The notes under the pieces: model-generated
What the model was told of the DNA's origin: nothing
What the model saw: the letters and a program-made list of their open reading frames with translations, nothing else
Databases searched by the model: none
Assembly (NCBI RefSeq): GCF_900156025.1
Contig: NZ_FTMO01000002.1
Coordinates: forward strand, 62,001-126,000
Origin: Allobosea sp. TND4EK4
GTDB lineage: Bacteria; Pseudomonadota; Alphaproteobacteria; Rhizobiales; Beijerinckiaceae
Direction of reading: 5' to 3'
DNA length: 64,000 nt
Position numbers and translations under genes: made by a program
Shown here: positions 28,274-36,655 of the stretch, one piece after another
How the letters are laid out: every line of letters begins with the position of its first letter
Numbering within the stretch: position 1 is the first letter of the stretch

Positions 28274-29719
28274 TCACGCCAACCGGTCCCCGATCAGGAA
28301 CTCCAGTGCCCGGTCGAGGCGGATTTGCGGCGGCGGCTTCAGCCGCCCGCCGGCATCGGGCTCGACCAGCGGCGGGCGGAAACGCGGCGCCCTGACCTGC
28401 CAGTGCACTTTCGGGTCGAAGATTGCCTCGGCCCGCTCCGGCAGTTCCCCCGGGAAGATCGCCGCCTCCGCGACCCCGTCGAAGACCTGTCCGTCGATCT
28501 CCTCCCCGGCCTCGGGCACGCCGACGATGGCGGGCAGGTCCTCGCGCCCCTGCCGGATGCGCACCTCCTGCGTCGCACGCACCGCCGCCAGCGCCATTGC
28601 CTCGACCTGCGCGCCCGCGCCCTGCGCCCGAGCGGCCGCGCGCGAGACAAGTTGCCTCATCACCGCCGCAAGCCGGTCATGGCTGCTGTGATGGACATGG
28701 TCGGCTTTCGTCGCCGCGAACAGCACCTTTTCGATGCGCGGCGCGAACAGGCTGCTGAGCCAGGAATTGCGCCCGACGGAGAAGGCCGCGAGCGCCTGCC
28801 CCAGCGCTGTTTCGAGATCTGCCAGCGCCGGCGCGCCGGCATCGAGCGCCGCCAGCACGTCGACCAGCACGATCTGGCGGTCGAGCCGGGCGAAATGATC
28901 GCGGAAGAACGGCGCCACCACCACGCGCTTATAGGCCTCGAACCGCTCTTCCATCAGCCCCGCCAAGGTGCCGGGACGCGGTGCGCGGTCGTGCCCGAGA
29001 TCGAGCGGGGCGAAGGTCAGCGCCGGCGAACCTTCGAGGTCGCCCGGCATCAGGAAGCGGCCGGGCGGCGTGACCGCCACGGCTTCGGGGTCCGCCCGCA
29101 GCTTGGCCAGATAGACCTTGAACAGTTCGCTCGCCGCCTCGGCCCTGAGCTCGTCCGGCAGCCCTTCCGGATCGTGGCTCGGCAGGTCGTCGAGCCAGGC
29201 CCGGGCCGATGCGCGCCGATGCGGCTTGCGGGCATCGGCCACTGCCTGCGCCGACCATGCCTTGTAGTCCTGCCCCATCAGGGCAAGGTCGAGCAGCCAT
29301 TCGCCGGGGTAGTCGACGATGTCGAGCGTCAGCGTCGCCGGCCCCTTGAACCAGCCGGCGGCCCGCTCGTAATCGATCTCCACCCGAAGCTCCGAGATCC
29401 GCCGCGTCGAGTCCGGCCAGCGGCGCTCCTCGCCCGTCATCGCGGCGCGGTGCGCCTCATAGGGAAAGCGCGGCACGTCCGCATCGGGCTGCGGAGCAAG
29501 GCGCACCCGCGCGATGCGACCCTGCGCCGAGGCCTTCAGGACCGGCAGCTTGGCGCCTTCGATCAGGTTCTGGATCAGCGCGGTGGTGAACACCGTCTTG
29601 CCCGAGCGGGACAGCCCGGTCACGCCGAGCCGCAGCCGCGGCTTCGCCAGCCCGAGCAGGCTGTCGCCAAAGGCCAGCGCCGCGTTCCGCGCGCTGTCGA
29701 GATAGGAGGGATCGCTCAC
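28274..29719 (-). CDS. ycjX: YcjX-family P-loop protein
   Basis: YcjX (DUF463) proteins are large predicted nucleotide-binding proteins. In the 481-aa sequence the Walker A motif GLSRSGKT lies near residue 35-42, followed by LDIVDYPGEWLLDLALMGQ, a Walker B/switch-like segment, and LVDVLAALDAGAPALADL. Structures of homologues show a GTPase-like fold with an inserted helical domain. It sits 10 bases after sixA and 15 bases before ycjF, consistent with a functional pair. Confidence 0.9.
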   Translation of the reverse strand: MSDPSYLDSARNAALAFGDSLLGLAKPRLRLGVTGLSRSGKTVFTTALIQNLIEGAKLPVLKASAQGRIARVRLAPQPDADVPRFPYEAHRAAMTGEERRWPDSTRRISELRVEIDYERAAGWFKGPATLTLDIVDYPGEWLLDLALMGQDYKAWSAQAVADARKPHRRASARAWLDDLPSHDPEGLPDELRAEAASELFKVYLAKLRADPEAVAVTPPGRFLMPGDLEGSPALTFAPLDLGHDRAPRPGTLAGLMEERFEAYKRVVVAPFFRDHFARLDRQIVLVDVLAALDAGAPALADLETALGQALAAFSVGRNSWLSSLFAPRIEKVLFAATKADHVHHSSHDRLAAVMRQLVSRAAARAQGAGAQVEAMALAAVRATQEVRIRQGREDLPAIVGVPEAGEEIDGQVFDGVAEAAIFPGELPERAEAIFDPKVHWQVRAPRFRPPLVEPDAGGRLKPPPQIRLDRALEFLIGDRLA

Positions 29720-29729
29720 GCAGGCGCCA

Positions 29730-30257
29730 TCAGTCGTCCGGCCCCTCGCCGAGCGAGGCCGGCGTGACGAAACGGTCCAGCCGTCCCCCGCGCCCGGCGA
29801 CGTCGCGCCAGTCCTCGACCGCGAAGTCGAGGACCGCGAGCCCGCATGTCGGGTATTTCTGGCTCATCCGTGCGGCGGCATAGCGGTCGCCATGGCCTGT
29901 CAGCCGCTGCGCCAGCTCCTCGAAGCCGGGATTGTGCCCGATCATCAGCAGCGTCTTCACCGCAGGCTCGGTCTCCTGCACGACATCGAGCAGCGCCGAG
30001 GCCTTGGCCTCGTAGATGCGCGGCTCGTATTGGCTTGCCGGCTTTTCGGCCAACATCGGCGCCACCAGCTCCCAGGTCTCGACCGTTCGCCTGGCGGGCG
30101 AGATCAGCACGAGATCGGGCAGCAGGAGCTCCTCCGCGAGATAGCCGCCGATCAGCGGCGCGGCCTCGCGGCCGCGCGGCGCGAGCGGCCGGTCGCGATC
30201 GGCCACCCCGGCCGGCCAGTTCGATTTCGCATGGCGGAGCAGCATGAGGCGGAGCAT
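29730..30257 (-). CDS. sixA: Phosphohistidine phosphatase SixA-like
   Basis: The 175-aa protein is a small histidine phosphatase with the catalytic RHG-type motif written LLRHAKSNW at residues 6-14 (His9 as nucleophile), the second arginine in SPARRTVET, and the second catalytic His in LMIGHNPGFEEL. This matches SixA-type enzymes that remove phosphate from histidine of HPt domains or PTS proteins. The target here is unknown. It is the first gene of a probable sixA-ycjX-ycjF operon. Confidence 0.88.
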   Translation of the reverse strand: MLRLMLLRHAKSNWPAGVADRDRPLAPRGREAAPLIGGYLAEELLLPDLVLISPARRTVETWELVAPMLAEKPASQYEPRIYEAKASALLDVVQETEPAVKTLLMIGHNPGFEELAQRLTGHGDRYAAARMSQKYPTCGLAVLDFAVEDWRDVAGRGGRLDRFVTPASLGEGPDD

Positions 30258-30297
30258 GGGCAGAACCTAGCGATGCCACCGCCGATTTGCGAGGGGG

Positions 30298-30522
30298 TCA
30301 GTCGCCCTCGATCTCCGGCCCCGGCTCATAGCGCAGCAGATCGCCCGGCTGGCATTGCAGCACGTCGCAGATGCGCGACAGCGTGTCGAAGCGCATCCCG
30401 CGCACCTTTCCCGACTTCAGCTGCGAGACCTGCTGCTCGGTCAGGCCGATCCGCTGGGCGAGTTCCTTCGAGCGCATCTTGCGGCGCGCGAGCATGACAT
30501 CGAGTTCGACGACGACGGGCAT
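30298..30522 (-). CDS. Small XRE-family regulator (YozG-like)
   Basis: A 74-aa protein consisting essentially of one Cro/C1 helix-turn-helix: MRSKELAQRIGLTEQQVSQL with recognition helix around residues 28-40 and the supporting FDTLSRICDVLQCQPGDLL. Such short XRE proteins are commonly encoded just after DUF2975 membrane proteins, as here (9-base gap). It probably represses its own operon; a spaced inverted repeat in front of the upstream gene is a candidate operator. Confidence 0.85.
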   Translation of the reverse strand: MPVVVELDVMLARRKMRSKELAQRIGLTEQQVSQLKSGKVRGMRFDTLSRICDVLQCQPGDLLRYEPGPEIEGD

Positions 30523-30531
30523 GAGGCCGGC

Positions 30532-31104
30532 TTACACGAAACTCTGATTCTCGTCCGACAGCCGGATCGCTTCCCGCAGCACATGACCGAAGGCGATCAG
30601 CGCGGCGCCCGCCGCCATGGCGGCGAAAACCCCGGGGTCGAGCGTGATCGCCAGATACCCATGCCCCGGCGGATTGTCGATCGTGATCGCGATGCTCTGC
30701 AGGGCACGAACCACCGGGGTGACGGCGCCGCAGGCAACCAGAAGCCAGCCCACGCGCAGCAGCGAGGTGGCGTTGTCATCGACGAGCACCCTGCCCTGAC
30801 CGAAGGCGCGGAACAGCCTTCCCAGCCTCAGCATCGCCAGGACGAAGAGCAGCGCGGGAATCCAGGCGAGGCCGAACGCGGCCCAGTAGCCCCTCGGAGA
30901 AGGCGCGATCAGGGCGTCCCGCAGTCCGATCGTGCTGCGGGCATGATGGAGGAGCGCGTCGGTATCGGTCCAAAGCCAGACCAGGCCGACGACCATCAGC
31001 GCCCCGGCGGCGTAGCTGAAGGCACGGGCAAAGAGACTGACCTTGCGGAGGCGCATGGCGGCGTCGGGGGGGAACGTCGCAGCGGATTGGAGGTGCATTG
31101 ACAT
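30532..31104 (-). CDS. DUF2975 membrane protein
   Basis: The 190-aa protein has four predicted membrane segments (FSYAAGALMVVGLVWLW, GYWAAFGLAWIPALLFVLAM, LLRVGWLLVACGAVTPVV, FAAMAAGAALIAFGHVL) and ends with the conserved REAIRLSDENQSFV, the typical DUF2975 tail. The ATG at 31104 is preceded by GAGG at good spacing. It is followed by a YozG-like XRE gene, the standard partner. Its upstream region is unusually AT-rich for this genome and divergent from a lipoprotein gene. Confidence 0.85.
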   Translation of the reverse strand: MSMHLQSAATFPPDAAMRLRKVSLFARAFSYAAGALMVVGLVWLWTDTDALLHHARSTIGLRDALIAPSPRGYWAAFGLAWIPALLFVLAMLRLGRLFRAFGQGRVLVDDNATSLLRVGWLLVACGAVTPVVRALQSIAITIDNPPGHGYLAITLDPGVFAAMAAGAALIAFGHVLREAIRLSDENQSFV

Positions 31105-31115
31105 AATGAATTCCT

Positions 31116-31161
31116 CGATTGACAAAATTAAAGTAAGAGATGAATTATTAGACGTCAATCG
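31116..31161. promoter_or_regulatory. Candidate operator: spaced inverted repeat
   Basis: CGATTGAC (31116-31123) and GTCAATCG (31154-31161) are perfect complements with a 30-base AT-rich spacer, in the divergent gap between the DUF2975/XRE operon and a lipoprotein gene. Binding by the XRE protein is inferred. Confidence 0.4.
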
Positions 31162-31179
31162 ACGATTTTAAGAGATCCC

Positions 31180-31806
31180 ATGCGCATCACTCCCTTCGCC
31201 GGCCTCCTGCTCGCCAGCCTCGCGGCCGGCTGCGGCCATGTTCCCCTGACATCCCTGCCGAAACTCTCGAGGATCGACATCCGCACGACGGAATTGTCGC
31301 AGTTGCGCGCGGGGATAAGCCTCCCGGCCGATATCCGGCCGCTGCCGGGAGGCGTCACCATGACCATCGTCGCCTTGCCGAAGGATGGCAGCCGCCACGA
31401 GCGCAAAGCCGTGCTGGAAGAAGTGCGTGATGCGACGGAACTCGCGTCGCTGCCGGTGCTGGCCGCGCCGGGACGGCGCTTCACCGTCTTCAGGCTGAAC
31501 GCCGCGGACGCTGCGCGCCTGGGCGCGTTCCGCGAGGAAATGTTCACAGGTCCGCAGAATAGCGGCAATCGCGGCAGCCTTGCGCTCGGTGCCGACAAGG
31601 CCTGCCGCCTCGGCGAGCCTTCCACCAAGCCGGTCACCATGACCGGCTACCTCAGGACGTCGGAGACACGGGACTATGTGCCGGTGTTGCGCGACTTCGA
31701 CCTGACGGAAGCCGTGCGGGCCATCGATCCCAAGGTCGATCTCGCCGCGGCGGTCCCGCCTTGCAAGGCGGCCCCGCCCCTCACCGCCCCTCCCGCCGCG
31801 CCATGA
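31180..31806 (+). CDS. Predicted lipoprotein of unknown function
   Basis: The 208-aa product has a lipoprotein signal (FAGLLLASLAAGC, lipobox LAAGC with Cys18). The mature domain contains ADIRPLPGGVTMTIVALPKDGSRH and a Cys late in the sequence (KACRLG) that might pair with VPPCK near the end. No family is recognised. Its 3' end overlaps the convergent MoxR-type gene by 26 bases. The upstream gap is shared with the DUF2975/XRE operon. Confidence 0.7.
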   Translation: MRITPFAGLLLASLAAGCGHVPLTSLPKLSRIDIRTTELSQLRAGISLPADIRPLPGGVTMTIVALPKDGSRHERKAVLEEVRDATELASLPVLAAPGRRFTVFRLNAADAARLGAFREEMFTGPQNSGNRGSLALGADKACRLGEPSTKPVTMTGYLRTSETRDYVPVLRDFDLTEAVRAIDPKVDLAAAVPPCKAAPPLTAPPAAP

Positions 31807-32626
31807 AGGCCAGCTTCTCGAACAGGCTGACATCCTGCTCGTTCTTGAGCAGTGCCCCGTGCAGCGGCGGGATGACCTTGCGGGGGTCGCGCTCGCGCAG
31901 CACCTCCGGCCCGACATCGTCGGCGACGAGCAGCTTCAGCCAGTCGAGCAGCTCGGAGGTCGAGGGCTTCTTCTTCAGCCCCGGCACCTCGCGCACCTCG
32001 AAGAACAGGCGCAGCGCCTCCTCCATCAGCCGTTTCTTGATACCGGGGAAATGTACCTCGACGATCTTCTGCATCGTCTCCGCATCGGGGAAGCGGATGT
32101 AGTGGAAGAAGCAGCGGCGCAGGAACGCGTCGGGCAGTTCCTTCTCGTTGTTGGAGGTGATGATCATCACAGGCCGCTGCGCCGCCCTGATCGTCTCGCC
32201 GGTCTCGTAGACATGGAACTCCATGCGGTCGAGTTCGAGCAGCAGATCGTTGGGGAACTCGATATCGGCCTTGTCGATCTCGTCGATCAGCAGCACCGGC
32301 CGCTCCGGCGCGACGAACGCCTCCCAGAGCTTGCCGCGCTTGATGTAATTGCCGATATCGCTGACGCGCGGGTCGCCGAGCTGGCTGTCGCGAAGGCGGC
32401 TGACGGCGTCGTATTCGTAGAGTCCCTGCTGCGCCTTGGTCGTCGACTTGATGTGCCAGGTGATCAGCGGAGCGCCGAGCGCCGCCGCGATCTCCTCCGC
32501 CAGCACGGTCTTTCCTGTTCCCGGCTCCCCCTTCACCAGCAGCGGACGCTCCAGCCGGATGGCGGCATTGACGGCCACCGTCAGGTCCTCGGTCGCGACA
32601 TAGTTCTCGGTGCCGGCAAAGCGCAT
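31781..32626 (-). CDS. MoxR-family AAA+ ATPase
   Basis: MoxR-type ATPases act as chaperones in the maturation of metal-containing or multi-subunit enzymes, usually with a VWA-domain partner. The 281-aa protein has Walker A GEPGTGKT (about residues 33-40), Walker B PVLLIDEIDKA, sensor 1 MIITSNNEKELPDAFLRRC and arginine finger. The form with YIKRGKLWEAF and KSTTKAQQGLYEYD is the CoxD-like subgroup. No VWA partner is adjacent, which is unusual; a CoxL-type molybdoenzyme lies 12 kb away. ATG at 32626 gives MRFAGTENYVAT. Confidence 0.9.
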   Translation of the reverse strand: MRFAGTENYVATEDLTVAVNAAIRLERPLLVKGEPGTGKTVLAEEIAAALGAPLITWHIKSTTKAQQGLYEYDAVSRLRDSQLGDPRVSDIGNYIKRGKLWEAFVAPERPVLLIDEIDKADIEFPNDLLLELDRMEFHVYETGETIRAAQRPVMIITSNNEKELPDAFLRRCFFHYIRFPDAETMQKIVEVHFPGIKKRLMEEALRLFFEVREVPGLKKKPSTSELLDWLKLLVADDVGPEVLRERDPRKVIPPLHGALLKNEQDVSLFEKLAFMARREGR

Positions 32627-32838
32627 GGACGGTCCTTCTGGGCTTGAGGCGCGCAGGCTAGCCCATCGCAGGCCCGTGCGAAAATCGCTTTCTCGCCCCG
32701 CTCTCAGCAAATGCGGCTAAGCTTGCGTGCCGCAAGGCGAATTTCGCGCCTCGAAGCGATTCAAGGGTTGTGCCGGGAGGCCGCGAGCCGCCACTATCAC
32801 CGCGCTCCCTTCAGCCTCGAATCGCAGGGTCCGGCCCC

Positions 32839-34632
32839 TTGGCCTCTTCAGTCGATCCTTCCGCCTACAAGGACGCCGTCGTCGTGCTCGCGACGGCCGG
32901 CGTCATCGTGCCGATCGCCAAGAGCCTGAGGATCAACTCGATCATCGCCTTCATCGCTTGCGGGGCCCTGCTCGGGCCCTTCGGGCTTGGCGGCCTCCTC
33001 GCCACGCTGCCGCTGCTGCGCAGCGTCACCGTCTCGAACGCCGAGGCCCTGGCCGGGCCGGCCGAGCTCGGCGTCGCCTTTCTGCTCTTCGTGATCGGTC
33101 TTGAACTCTCCTTCGAGCGCCTCAAGACCATGCGCCGCCTGGTCTTCGGGCTCGGACTCGGCCAGGTCGGCCTCAGCGCGGGCGCGATCGGCATCGTCGC
33201 CTATTCGCTGGGTCAGCCGGCGGCGGCCTCGCTCATCATCGGCTTCGGGCTGGCGCTGTCGTCGACGGCAATGGTGGTGGAACTGCTCGCCGCCAAGAAG
33301 CGCATGACAACCTCGGCCGGGCGCGCCAGCTTTGCCGTGCTGCTCTGCCAGGATCTCGCGGTCATCCCCCTGCTGTTCCTGATCGGCGTGCTCGACGCGC
33401 AGAACGGCGGCCGGGAGCTTCTGGCCGGGCTGGCTCAGGCCTTCATCCAGGCGGCGGTCGCCATTGCCATCATCGTGGTCATCGGCCGGCTCGCCTTGCG
33501 CCCGCTCTTCCGCCTCGTGGCGGCGAGCAATTCGAGCGAAAGCTTCATGGCGGCGACGCTGCTCACCGCACTCGGCACCGGCCTCATCGCCGCCGCCGCC
33601 GGGCTCTCGATGGGGCTCGGCGCCTTCATCGCCGGTCTGCTGCTGGCCGAGACGGAGTTCCGCCGCGCGATCGAGGTCACGATCGACCCGTTCAAGTCGC
33701 TGCTGATCGGCGTCTTCTTTCTCACTGTCGGCATGGGCATCAACCCGGCCGAGATCGCGGCGAATCCGCTGGCGATCCTGGCCGTGGCGATCGGCCTGAT
33801 CCTGGCCAAGACGGGCATCGTCTTCGTGCTGGCCCGGCGTTTCCGCCTCTCCACCGCCACAGCGCTCGAAACCGCGATCATGGTCAGCCCTGGCGGCGAA
33901 TTCGCTTTCGTGTTGCTGAACGCGGCCACCGGCGCGAAGCTGCTCGACCACAAGGCGAGCAGCATCGTCCTCGCCGCCGTTTCGCTGACCATGGTTGCCC
34001 TGCCCTTCCTGGCGCGCTTGGCCCGCAATATGGCGTCGAGGCTCGCCATCCCGGTCGCGTTGCCGGACGAGGCCAAGGTTCTTCCCCCCGACGACCGCGC
34101 GGCGCGGGCCGTCGTGGTCGGCGGCGGCCGCGTCGGGCGCCTTGTCGCCTCGATGCTCGAGGAGCACGGCAAGTCGCATATCATCATCGATTCGGACGCC
34201 GCGCTGATCACCGCCCAGCGCCGGGCCGGCCGCCCCGCCTTCTACGGCGACGCGACGCAGCCGGAGTTCCTGAAGCTCTGTGGCCTGGAAGAGGCGACGG
34301 CGTTGATCGTGACGATCGACAATGCCCGCGCCGTCGATGAGATCGTCCGCGCCGCGCGCGCCTTGAGGCCGGATATCGTCATCGTTGCCCGCGCCCGCGA
34401 TGCGGCACATGCGCGCCATCTCTACGAGATCGGAGTCAACGACGCGGTTCCGGAGACGATCGAAGCCAGCCTGCAATTGTCGGAGGCCGCGCTAGTCGGG
34501 CTCGGCGTGCCGATGGGCCTTGTCATCGCCTCGGTGCACGAGCGGCGGGACGGCTTCCGTGCCGAGCTCAAGCCGGCTGGTGCTGCCGCCGAACGCGCCC
34601 TTCCCCGCCACGCCCGCTCGCGAAGGCTTTGA
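32839..34632 (+). CDS. CPA2-family cation:proton antiporter with TrkA-N domain (KefC-like)
   Basis: The 597-aa protein has about 12 membrane segments of the CPA2 type (KSLRINSIIAFIACGALLGP, AFLLFVIGLELSFERL, GFGLALSSTAMVVELL, LLCQDLAVIPLLFLIG) and a C-terminal NAD-binding TrkA-N domain (VVVGGGRVGRLVASML, then SHIIIDSD). It probably exchanges K+ or Na+ for protons. The start is uncertain: TTG at 32839 places the first helix at once, while GTG at 32770 is also in frame. Its end overlaps the convergent glycosyltransferase gene by 65 bases. Confidence 0.88.
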   Translation: MASSVDPSAYKDAVVVLATAGVIVPIAKSLRINSIIAFIACGALLGPFGLGGLLATLPLLRSVTVSNAEALAGPAELGVAFLLFVIGLELSFERLKTMRRLVFGLGLGQVGLSAGAIGIVAYSLGQPAAASLIIGFGLALSSTAMVVELLAAKKRMTTSAGRASFAVLLCQDLAVIPLLFLIGVLDAQNGGRELLAGLAQAFIQAAVAIAIIVVIGRLALRPLFRLVAASNSSESFMAATLLTALGTGLIAAAAGLSMGLGAFIAGLLLAETEFRRAIEVTIDPFKSLLIGVFFLTVGMGINPAEIAANPLAILAVAIGLILAKTGIVFVLARRFRLSTATALETAIMVSPGGEFAFVLLNAATGAKLLDHKASSIVLAAVSLTMVALPFLARLARNMASRLAIPVALPDEAKVLPPDDRAARAVVVGGGRVGRLVASMLEEHGKSHIIIDSDAALITAQRRAGRPAFYGDATQPEFLKLCGLEEATALIVTIDNARAVDEIVRAARALRPDIVIVARARDAAHARHLYEIGVNDAVPETIEASLQLSEAALVGLGVPMGLVIASVHERRDGFRAELKPAGAAAERALPRHARSRRL

Positions 34633-35683
34633 GCGGCGCCCCGCCGGCAGTCGTCAGTCCCTCCTGCGGCACGAAGCCGGCCTGCTGCGCGACACTGCGG
34701 ATATGCCCGTAGAACTGCGCCGCGCTGGCATGCCAGCTGTGGCGGGACGCCAGCTCCAGCGGCAGCTCGCGCGGGATTCGCAGCGCCCGCATCGCCGCCT
34801 TGCGCAGATCCTCGTCGAGCACCGCTGCCTCGCTGCCCGCGAAGACGTCGCTCGGCCCCTGGACCGGAAAGGCCGCCACCGGCAGCCCGCTCGCCGCTGC
34901 CTCCAGCAGCACGATGCCGAAGGTGTCGGTCAGGCTGGGGAAGACGAAGACGTCGCAGGAGGCATAGATGCCGGCGAGATCCTCGCCCTCCCGCGTGCCG
35001 AGGAAATGGGCATCCGGATAGGCCCGCTGGAGATCGCCGCGTGCCGGCCCGTCGCCGACGACGACCTTGCTGCCCGGCAACCGCAGCGACAGGAAGGCGT
35101 CCAGGTTCTTCTCGACCGCGACGCGTCCGACGCTGAGGAAGATCGGCCGCGGCAGGTCGAGCAGGCTTTGCGGGCGCGGATGAAACAGGCCGAGATCGAC
35201 GCCGCGGCCCCAGCGCACGATGTTGGAAAAGCCATGGCCGCTCAGCTCCGCCTCGACCGTCGGGGTCGAGACCATCACCGCGGAGGCCGGCGCGTGGAAG
35301 CGGCGCAGCAGCCCGTAGCTCCAGCTCTCGGGAATCGGCCAGCGCGCCGCGACATATTGCGGAAAGCGGGTGTGGTAGCTTGTGGTGAAGGGGCGCTTCT
35401 GCGCCAGGCAGACCGCCCGCGCCAGCCAGCCGATCGGCCCTTCCGTGGCGATGTGGATATGGTCCGGCGCGAAATCCGCGATCCGCGCCGCCAGTGCCCG
35501 CCGGGTGGCGAGCGCGAGGCGGATATCGGGATAGCTCGGCAGGCCGATCTGGCGGAAGCCTTCGGGCGTCAGGGCGGCGGCGGTGGCGCCGAAATCGGGC
35601 GCCGCCTCGATCATCCGCTCCAGCGAGCGCACCACGCCGTTGATCTGCGGCCGCCAGGCGTCGGTCGCGATCAGGACGCGCAT
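34568..35683 (-). CDS. Glycosyltransferase family 4 (GT-B fold)
   Basis: The 371-aa protein is a GT4-like glycosyltransferase: N-terminal MRVLIATDAWRPQINGVVRS, then FLSVGRVAVEKNLDAFL, VVVGDGP and the donor-binding E-x7-E segment PSLTDTFGIVLLEAAASGLP. It probably transfers a sugar from a nucleotide donor to a lipid. The gene starts inside the stop codon of the upstream phosphatase gene (shared base at 35683), so the two are translationally coupled. The last 65 bases overlap the convergent antiporter gene, leaving a basic tail (GRVRRQHQPA) that may not be conserved. Confidence 0.88.
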   Translation of the reverse strand: MRVLIATDAWRPQINGVVRSLERMIEAAPDFGATAAALTPEGFRQIGLPSYPDIRLALATRRALAARIADFAPDHIHIATEGPIGWLARAVCLAQKRPFTTSYHTRFPQYVAARWPIPESWSYGLLRRFHAPASAVMVSTPTVEAELSGHGFSNIVRWGRGVDLGLFHPRPQSLLDLPRPIFLSVGRVAVEKNLDAFLSLRLPGSKVVVGDGPARGDLQRAYPDAHFLGTREGEDLAGIYASCDVFVFPSLTDTFGIVLLEAAASGLPVAAFPVQGPSDVFAGSEAAVLDEDLRKAAMRALRIPRELPLELASRHSWHASAAQFYGHIRSVAQQAGFVPQEGLTTAGGAPLKAFASGRGGEGRVRRQHQPA

Positions 35684-36513
35684 CACGCCGCCTCGACGAG
35701 TTCCGGCCTGCGAACGGGGCGGGCGGGGACCACGACCGGCACGGCGGCCTCCCCCTTCAGCCGGCTCTGCGGCCAGCGGATCATCTCGAAGCGCCCGTCG
35801 TGATGCTCGATGAAGGCGGTGCAGCTCTCCACCCAGTCGCCGGTGTTGATATAGGTCAGCCCCTCGATCTCGCGATGGGCGGCGTGGTGGATATGGCCGC
35901 AGATCACGCCATCGGCCTGGTGGCGGCGGGCCTCGCTGGCGAGGCAGGTCTCGAACTCGCCGATATAGTTGACCGCGTTCTTGACCTTCTGCTTGGCCCA
36001 GGCCGAGAGCGACCAGTGCGGCAGCTTCAGGAAGCGCCGCACCTTGTTGATCGCCATGTTGAGCGCGAGCGCGACGGTGTAGGCCCAGTCGCCGAGCAGC
36101 GCGAGCCATTTGGCGTTGCGCACGACCAGGTCGAACAGGTCGCCATGGATGACGAGGAAGCGCTTGCCGTCCGCCGTCTCGTGGATGATGTCGTCGACGA
36201 GCGTGATGCCGCCGAACTGCAGCCCGGTGAAATCGCGCAGGAAGTCGTCGTGGTTGCCGGTAACGTAGATCAGCTTGGAGCCCTTGCGCACCTTGCGCAG
36301 CAGCTTCTGCACCACGTCGTTGTGCGTCTGCGGGAAATACCAGCCGCTCTTCAGCCGCCAGCCGTCGATGATGTCGCCGACCAGATAGATCTGCGGCGCA
36401 TCATAGGCCCGCAGGAATTCGAGCACGAGATCGGCCTGTGCGCCGCGCGTGCCCAGATGCAGGTCTGAAATGAAGATGGCGCGAACCTGCTTCGCATTGT
36501 CCTCGTCGCTCAT
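35683..36513 (-). CDS. UDP-2,3-diacylglucosamine diphosphatase-family metallophosphoesterase
   Basis: The 276-aa protein is a calcineurin-like phosphoesterase of the LpxH group (COG2908): FISDLHLGTRGAQADL (Asp-His metal ligands), YLVGDIIDGW, YVTGNHDDFLRDF, and VICGHIHHA. In Alphaproteobacteria the lipid A step is commonly done by LpxI, so this relative, tied to a glycosyltransferase, may act on another lipid. ATG at 36513 gives MSDEDNAK; an upstream frame exists but is not conserved in type. It overlaps the following glycosyltransferase start by one base. Confidence 0.87.
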   Translation of the reverse strand: MSDEDNAKQVRAIFISDLHLGTRGAQADLVLEFLRAYDAPQIYLVGDIIDGWRLKSGWYFPQTHNDVVQKLLRKVRKGSKLIYVTGNHDDFLRDFTGLQFGGITLVDDIIHETADGKRFLVIHGDLFDLVVRNAKWLALLGDWAYTVALALNMAINKVRRFLKLPHWSLSAWAKQKVKNAVNYIGEFETCLASEARRHQADGVICGHIHHAAHREIEGLTYINTGDWVESCTAFIEHHDGRFEMIRWPQSRLKGEAAVPVVVPARPVRRPELVEAA

Positions 36514-36655
36514 CCCGCCCGGCCCCAGTCGTTGCGATGCTTGCGGCGTGTGACCGATTTGCGTTGCGCTTTGATGACGGAGCCGGCAATCCGTGATCAC
36601 CCTGGCGAGACTGGATACATGCGGCGGCAGGCCGCGGAACCTACGGAGAATATCG

